Source: Bradyrhizobium sp. (GTDB taxonomy: Bacteria; Pseudomonadota; Alphaproteobacteria; Rhizobiales; Xanthobacteraceae). From it: 64,000 nucleotides of DNA. The notes under the pieces are model-generated. The model searched no databases. It had not been told where the DNA came from and saw only the letters and a program-made list of their open reading frames with translations. The translations under genes and the position numbers were made by a program. This document shows, one piece after another, positions 60,252 to 64,000 of the stretch (its first letter is position 1; every line of letters starts with the position of its first letter). Where the stretch lies: contig NZ_DAHUXJ010000052.1 in assembly GCF_027307225.1 (NCBI RefSeq), forward strand, positions 1 through 64,000, written 5' to 3'.

Positions 60252-61400
60252 TTGACCATCAAGGGCAAGGCCTATATCGCCGGGATCTTTGAACATCCGA
60301 CCCGGCACGCTCCCGATAAATCCACCGCACAGCTTCACGCCGAAATCGCTCACGGCGCGCTGGCTGATGCGGGCCTCACCAAGGCCGACATCGACGGCTA
60401 TTTCTGCGCCGGCGACGCGCCGGGCGGGGTGATGGCGATGGTCGACTACCTCGGCCTGAAAGTCCGCCACTTCGATTCCACCGATACCGGCGGTTGCTCT
60501 TACCTCGTTCATCTCGGCCATGCCGCCGAAGCCATCGCCGCCGGCAAGTGTTCGATCGCGCTGGTCACGCTCGCCGGCAAGCCGCGCACCGGGGCGATGC
60601 CGCCGCGCGCGACCAGCGCCGAGGTCGATTTCGAGGCGGCGTATGGCGGCACCACGCACAATGTGTACGGCATGTGCGCCATGCGCCATATGCATGAGTT
60701 TGGCACCACCAGCGAACAACTGGCCTGGATCAAGGTCGCGGCCTCCCATCACGCGCAATACAATCCGCATGCGATGCTGCCCGAAATTGTCACCGTCGAG
60801 GATGTGCTCAACTCACCGATGATCGCCGATCCCTTGCACCGGATGGATTGCTGCGTCGTCACCGATGGCGGTGGCGGCTTCATCGTGACCACGGAAGCGA
60901 TTGCGAAGAGCCTGAAAAAGCCGCTGGTGCGGATGATCGGTCATGGCGAAGCGATGAAGGGTCCGCGCGGCGGCCACGCGCTCGACCTCACTTATTCCGC
61001 GGGCGTATGGTCGGGACCGACAGCGTTCGAGGAAGCCGGCGTGGCGCCAAAGGACATCAAATATGCCTCGATCTATGACAGCTTCACCATCACGGTCTTG
61101 ATGCAGCTCGAAGACCTCGGCTTCTGCAAGAAGGGCGAGGGCGGCAAGTTCGTCGCCGACGGCAATCTCATCTCGGGCGTCGGCAAGCTGCCGTTCAACA
61201 CCGATGGTGGCGGGCTTTGCAGCAACCACCCGGTCAACCGTGGCGGCATGACCAAGATCCTCGAAGCGGTGCGGCAGCTGCGCGGGGAAGCGCATCCGAA
61301 AGTTCAGGTGCCGAACTGCGACCTCGCCATTGCCCATGGCACCGGCGGATTGCTCGGCATTCGCCACGCTGCCTCAACCTGCATTCTGGAGCGCGTGTGA
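60252..61400 (+). CDS. SCP2-type thiolase (acetyl-CoA acetyltransferase family)
   Basis: 382 residues starting at TTG 60252 behind GCGGAGAACAAG. Thiolase fold without the usual degradative-thiolase signature. Candidate nucleophile Cys82 lies in TDTGGCSYLVHLGHA, and the C-terminal half ends with PVNRGGMTKILEAVRQ and AIAHGTGGLLG (active-site His region). Thiolases of this SCP2/DitF type usually act with a DUF35 partner; that partner is the next gene, overlapping by one base. A role in side-chain or beta-oxidation of a steroid- or terpenoid-like acyl-CoA is inferred. Confidence 0.88.
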   Translation: MTIKGKAYIAGIFEHPTRHAPDKSTAQLHAEIAHGALADAGLTKADIDGYFCAGDAPGGVMAMVDYLGLKVRHFDSTDTGGCSYLVHLGHAAEAIAAGKCSIALVTLAGKPRTGAMPPRATSAEVDFEAAYGGTTHNVYGMCAMRHMHEFGTTSEQLAWIKVAASHHAQYNPHAMLPEIVTVEDVLNSPMIADPLHRMDCCVVTDGGGGFIVTTEAIAKSLKKPLVRMIGHGEAMKGPRGGHALDLTYSAGVWSGPTAFEEAGVAPKDIKYASIYDSFTITVLMQLEDLGFCKKGEGGKFVADGNLISGVGKLPFNTDGGGLCSNHPVNRGGMTKILEAVRQLRGEAHPKVQVPNCDLAIAHGTGGLLGIRHAASTCILERV

Positions 61401-61789
61401 TGGATAACGCTGTAAAATATCCGAAGCCGATTACCAACCCCGAGACCGCTCATTTCTGGGAGCAGACCGCCAAGGGCAAGCTGATGATCAAGCGCTGCAC
61501 GGCTTGCGGCGAGGCGCATTATTTTCCGCGCTCGATCTGCCCGTTCTGCTTCTCCGACAAGACGGTGTGGGAAGAGAGCTCGGGCGAGGGCGAGATTTAC
61601 ACCTTCAGCCGCATGCGCAAGTCGGCAGCGGGTCCCTATGCCATCGGCTATGTGACGCTGAAGGAGGGGCCGTCGCTGCTGACGAACTTCGTCGATTGCG
61701 ACATGGAGAAATTGAGGATCGGCCAGAAGGTGAAGGTCGTGTTCAAGGCGACCGATGGCGCACCGCTGCCGTTCTTTACGCCGGTGTAG
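61400..61789 (+). CDS. DUF35 OB-fold acyl-CoA-binding partner protein (zinc ribbon)
   Basis: 129 residues. The N-terminal rubredoxin-like zinc ribbon has Cys33, Cys36, Cys47 and Cys50 (CTACGEAHYFPRSICPFC), followed by an OB-fold (GEGEIYTFSRM, PYAIGYVTLKEGP). The ATG overlaps the thiolase TGA, the standard arrangement for thiolase-DUF35 complexes. Confidence 0.93.
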   Translation: MDNAVKYPKPITNPETAHFWEQTAKGKLMIKRCTACGEAHYFPRSICPFCFSDKTVWEESSGEGEIYTFSRMRKSAAGPYAIGYVTLKEGPSLLTNFVDCDMEKLRIGQKVKVVFKATDGAPLPFFTPV

Positions 61790-61791
61790 TT

Positions 61792-61908
61792 CCTCATCCT
61801 GAGGAGCGCGCTCTTTGCGCGCGTCTCGAAGGATGAGGCCGAGAAACGAGAAGCTATGGCCTCATGGTTCGAGACGGCGCTTCGCGCCTCCTCACCATGA
61901 GGATCAGG
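61792..61908. repeat. CCTCATCCTGAGGAGC-type palindromic repeat
   Basis: CCTCATCCTGAGGAGCGCGC on the left, GCCTCATGGTTCGAGACG-type centre and CTCACCATGAGGATCAGG on the right, 117 bp. The same family as 51128-51294. It separates the DUF35 and MaoC genes within one probable operon. Confidence 0.8.
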
Positions 61909-61927
61909 AGTTCGAGGAAGCACGACG

Positions 61928-62788
61928 ATGCCGATCAACTACGACGAGCTGATGGCGCTGAAGAATCTCGATCAGCGTTATTCCTATGGCGATCGCGAGG
62001 TGATGCTTTATGCCTACGGCATCGGCATGGGCGCCGATCCCATGGATGAGAAGGAACTGGCCTTTGTCAACGAAGCGGCTGCGATCCAGCGTCCGCTCAA
62101 GGTGGTGCCGACCTTTGCGTCGGTCGCGGCCTGGGGCGCGGGCCCCGGCGAGATGAACCTCAACCGCGTCATGGTCGTCGACGGTGAGCGTGACATCACC
62201 TTTCATCGCCCGCTGCCGGTCTCCGAAAAGCTGCTGGTCGATTCACGGGTCCTCGCCGTGTTCGACAAGGGCAAGGACAAGGGCGCGGTGATCCGGCATC
62301 AGACCGTGCTCAAGAATGAAAAGGGCGAACAACTTGCCACGCTCGTTGCCTCGCGCTTTGCCCGCGGCGACGGCGGCTTTGGCGGACCTTCTGACGGCGC
62401 GCCCGAGCCGCACAAGGTGCCGACGCGTGCGCCGGATCGGTCAGTCGATATCTCGACGCGTCCCGATCAGGCCCTGGTCTACCGGCTCTACGGCGACCGC
62501 AACCCGCTGCATTCCGATCCTGAATTCGCCCGCCGTGCTGGTTTTTCGCGGCCGATCCTGCACGGCATGTGCACTTTCGGCATCACCTGCCGGGGCATTC
62601 TGCAAACCTATGCCGACTACGATCCCGCCGCCTTCAAACAACATGCCGCGCGGTTTTCCTCGCCAGTCTATCCCGGCGAGACCGTGACGATCGATCTCTG
62701 GAAGGACGATAACGTGATTTCATTCGAGGCGCGGGTGAAGGCGCGCGAGGCGGTTGTCATCCGCAACGGCAAGACGGTGTTGGGATAG
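61928..62788 (+). CDS. MaoC-type (R)-specific enoyl-CoA hydratase, double hot-dog
   Basis: 286 residues. Hydratase-2 motif YGDRNPLHSDPEFARRAGFSRPILHG in the C-terminal half; the N-terminal half is a degenerate second hot-dog (peroxisomal MFE-2 hydratase layout). It hydrates trans-2-enoyl-CoA to (3R)-hydroxyacyl-CoA. It fits between the thiolase and the following SDR in a beta-oxidation scheme. Confidence 0.92.
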   Translation: MPINYDELMALKNLDQRYSYGDREVMLYAYGIGMGADPMDEKELAFVNEAAAIQRPLKVVPTFASVAAWGAGPGEMNLNRVMVVDGERDITFHRPLPVSEKLLVDSRVLAVFDKGKDKGAVIRHQTVLKNEKGEQLATLVASRFARGDGGFGGPSDGAPEPHKVPTRAPDRSVDISTRPDQALVYRLYGDRNPLHSDPEFARRAGFSRPILHGMCTFGITCRGILQTYADYDPAAFKQHAARFSSPVYPGETVTIDLWKDDNVISFEARVKAREAVVIRNGKTVLG

Positions 62789-62797
62789 GGAGAAGCC

Positions 62798-62913
62798 GTC
62801 ATTCCGGGGCGCTCGCGAAGCGAGTGAACTATGGTGCGCAATTGCGCACCTGAGAATCTCGATCAACAACCTCTGGATTCCGGGTTCAGCCCTGCGGGCT
62901 GCCCCGGAATGAC
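62798..62913. repeat. REP-like repeat, GTCATTCCGG family
   Basis: GTCATTCCGGGGCGCTCGCG to CCCCGGAATGAC, 116 bp. Includes ATGGTGCGCAATTGCGCACC and the right-hand half GGGTTCAGCCCTGCGGGCTG, which recurs in the next copy (63825-63915). Confidence 0.85.
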
Positions 62914-62936
62914 GGAGAAGAAAACGGGAGAGCACC

Positions 62937-63815
62937 ATGGGACTACTTGACGGCAAGGTGGCGCTGATCACCGGTGCGGGGGGCGGGCTTGGCGAAGCCT
63001 ATGCCAAACTGTTTGCGCGTGAAGGCGCGGCCGTCGTCGTCAATGACCTCGGCGGTCCCCGCGACGGCTCCGGCGCCGACGTCTCCATGGCGCAAAAAGT
63101 CGTCAACGCGATCGAGGCCGAAGGCGGCCGGGCGGTCGCCAATGGCGCCGATATCTCGACCATGGCCGGCGGCCAGTCGGTATTCGATGACGCGATCAAG
63201 CATTTCGGCCGCGCCGACATCCTCGTCAACAATGCCGGCATCCTGCTCGACCAGTCTTTTCCCAAGGCAACGGAAGCGGCCTTCGACAAGGTCATCAAGG
63301 TTCACCTGAAGGGCACGTTCTGCGTCACCCAGCCGGTGTTTCGCTGGATGCGCGAGAACGGCGGCGGCGTGATCGTCAATACGTCCTCGACTTCCGGCCT
63401 GATCGGTAATTTCGGCCAATATAATTACGGCGCGGCCAAGGGCGGCATCTGGGCCTTGTCGAACGTGCTCGCCATCGAGGGACGCAAATACAACATCCGC
63501 ATCTGGACGCTGGCGCCGGGCGCCCTGACGCGGATGACCGAGGACCTGCCGCGCTACAAGGAAAATCCGGGCGCCGCGCTGGGGCCGGACGGTATCGCGC
63601 CGGCCGTGCTATACATGGTCAGCGAGCTTTCGGGCGACAGGACCGGCAAGGTGCTGGGCGTGTCGGGCCCGCGCGGGGTGCGAGAAATGCGGATGATGGA
63701 AATGGAAGGCTGGAAGCCGCCCTTCACGGGCTGGAAAGCCGAGGATGTCGTGACCCACGCCAAGGAGATCTTCTTCTCCGAGGCTGAACTGAAGAAGTCG
63801 GTGCGGCGGACGTGA
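62937..63815 (+). CDS. Short-chain dehydrogenase (MFE-2-like 3-hydroxyacyl-CoA dehydrogenase)
   Basis: 292 residues. Cofactor motif ITGAGGGLGEAYA, Asp37 in VVNDLGG (NAD preference), NNAG at 98-101, and catalytic Ser151, Tyr164 and Lys168 (NTSSTSG, YNYGAAKGG). The VNDLGG plus GGGLG pattern is that of the (3R)-hydroxyacyl-CoA dehydrogenase domain of MFE-2/HSD17B4. It probably oxidises the product of the MaoC enzyme just upstream. Confidence 0.9.
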   Translation: MGLLDGKVALITGAGGGLGEAYAKLFAREGAAVVVNDLGGPRDGSGADVSMAQKVVNAIEAEGGRAVANGADISTMAGGQSVFDDAIKHFGRADILVNNAGILLDQSFPKATEAAFDKVIKVHLKGTFCVTQPVFRWMRENGGGVIVNTSSTSGLIGNFGQYNYGAAKGGIWALSNVLAIEGRKYNIRIWTLAPGALTRMTEDLPRYKENPGAALGPDGIAPAVLYMVSELSGDRTGKVLGVSGPRGVREMRMMEMEGWKPPFTGWKAEDVVTHAKEIFFSEAELKKSVRRT

Positions 63816-63824
63816 TTTTGAACT

Positions 63825-63915
63825 GTCGTTCCGGGGCGCGCGAAGCGTGAACCCGGAACCTCGATCGACAACTTCTGGATTCCGGGTTCAGCCCTGCGGG
63901 CTGCCCCGGAATGAC
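63825..63915. repeat. REP-like repeat, GTCATTCCGG family
   Basis: GTCGTTCCGGGGCGCGCGAA to CCCCGGAATGAC, 91 bp. The last half (TCTGGATTCCGGGTTCAGCC onward) is nearly identical to the copy at 62798-62913. Confidence 0.85.
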
Positions 63916-63935
63916 GGAAAAAGGTAAAAGACGCT

Positions 63936-64000
63936 ATGACAAAGCTCACCCACGAAGCCAAAGGCACCTTTGCGATTGCTCCGACGCCGTTTCACGACGA
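63936..64000 (+). CDS. DapA-family (dihydrodipicolinate synthase-like) protein, N-terminus only
   Basis: Starts MTKLTHEAKGTFAIAPTPFHDD and runs off the window. GTFAIAPTPF is the typical first strand of the DapA/NanA TIM-barrel lyase family (usually GVIPALVTPF-like). The start follows AAAAGGTAAAAGACGCT. Function within the acyl-CoA operon is unknown. Confidence 0.75.
   Translation, partial: MTKLTHEAKGTFAIAPTPFHD

Overview
The window is high-GC alphaproteobacterial DNA, most likely Bradyrhizobium or a close relative in the Nitrobacteraceae. The signs are the wording of the ribosomal proteins, the rpoC / rpsL-rpsG-fusA-tuf / S10-spc-alpha gene order, and many short palindromic intergenic repeats of types I associate with Bradyrhizobium genomes. 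No rRNA, tRNA or CRISPR array was recognised.

Layout. 1-0.9 kb: 3' end of rpoC with a terminator. 1.1-5.3 kb: a fused FAD oxidoreductase-methyltransferase gene and an ABC exporter with acidic termini. 5.5-25.6 kb: the translation and transcription block (rpsL to tuf, rpsJ to rpsQ, rplN to secY, adk, rpsM, rpsK, rpoA, rplQ), interrupted by at least seven repeat elements. 25.7-41.2 kb: mostly single genes, including a periplasmic protein, a quinone reductase divergent from an HxlR regulator, a DegP-type protease overlapping rarA, a HigBA toxin-antitoxin pair, an ICMT-like methyltransferase, a secreted esterase, an RluA-family pseudouridine synthase, a broken amidohydrolase, an ATP12 chaperone, FliK-like and FlhB-C-like proteins, a DOPA dioxygenase-like protein and a carboxymuconolactone decarboxylase-like protein. 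41.4-44.4 kb: a pccB-type carboxylase, then an AT-rich SIR2-family gene that looks acquired.

44.6-51.1 kb: small membrane and secreted proteins (one His-rich, two GCG_CRPN-like), two genes carrying the same composite palindromic element in frame inside the signal-peptide region, an ArsR regulator, a NIPSNAP protein, a PEP-mutase-family lyase and a remnant of a UPF0126/TRIC gene. 51.3-64 kb: catabolic and redox genes: a three-haem cytochrome c, a fused indolepyruvate:ferredoxin oxidoreductase, a P450, a Liv-type substrate-binding protein, HU, and an acyl-CoA cluster (SCP2-type thiolase, DUF35 partner, MaoC hydratase, SDR), ending in the first codons of a DapA-family gene.

The most unusual signal is a family of CTAG-bounded long hairpins. 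A 165-bp composite copy sits in frame after codon 3 or 4 of two neighbouring exported-protein genes, and a related 72-bp copy sits exactly at the rplR stop codon. Removing the insert restores a textbook signal peptide in both exported proteins. Other candidates are the SIR2 gene with an unrecognised C-terminal half, the adenylate kinase with a histone-H1-like tail, and the FAD-methyltransferase fusion.
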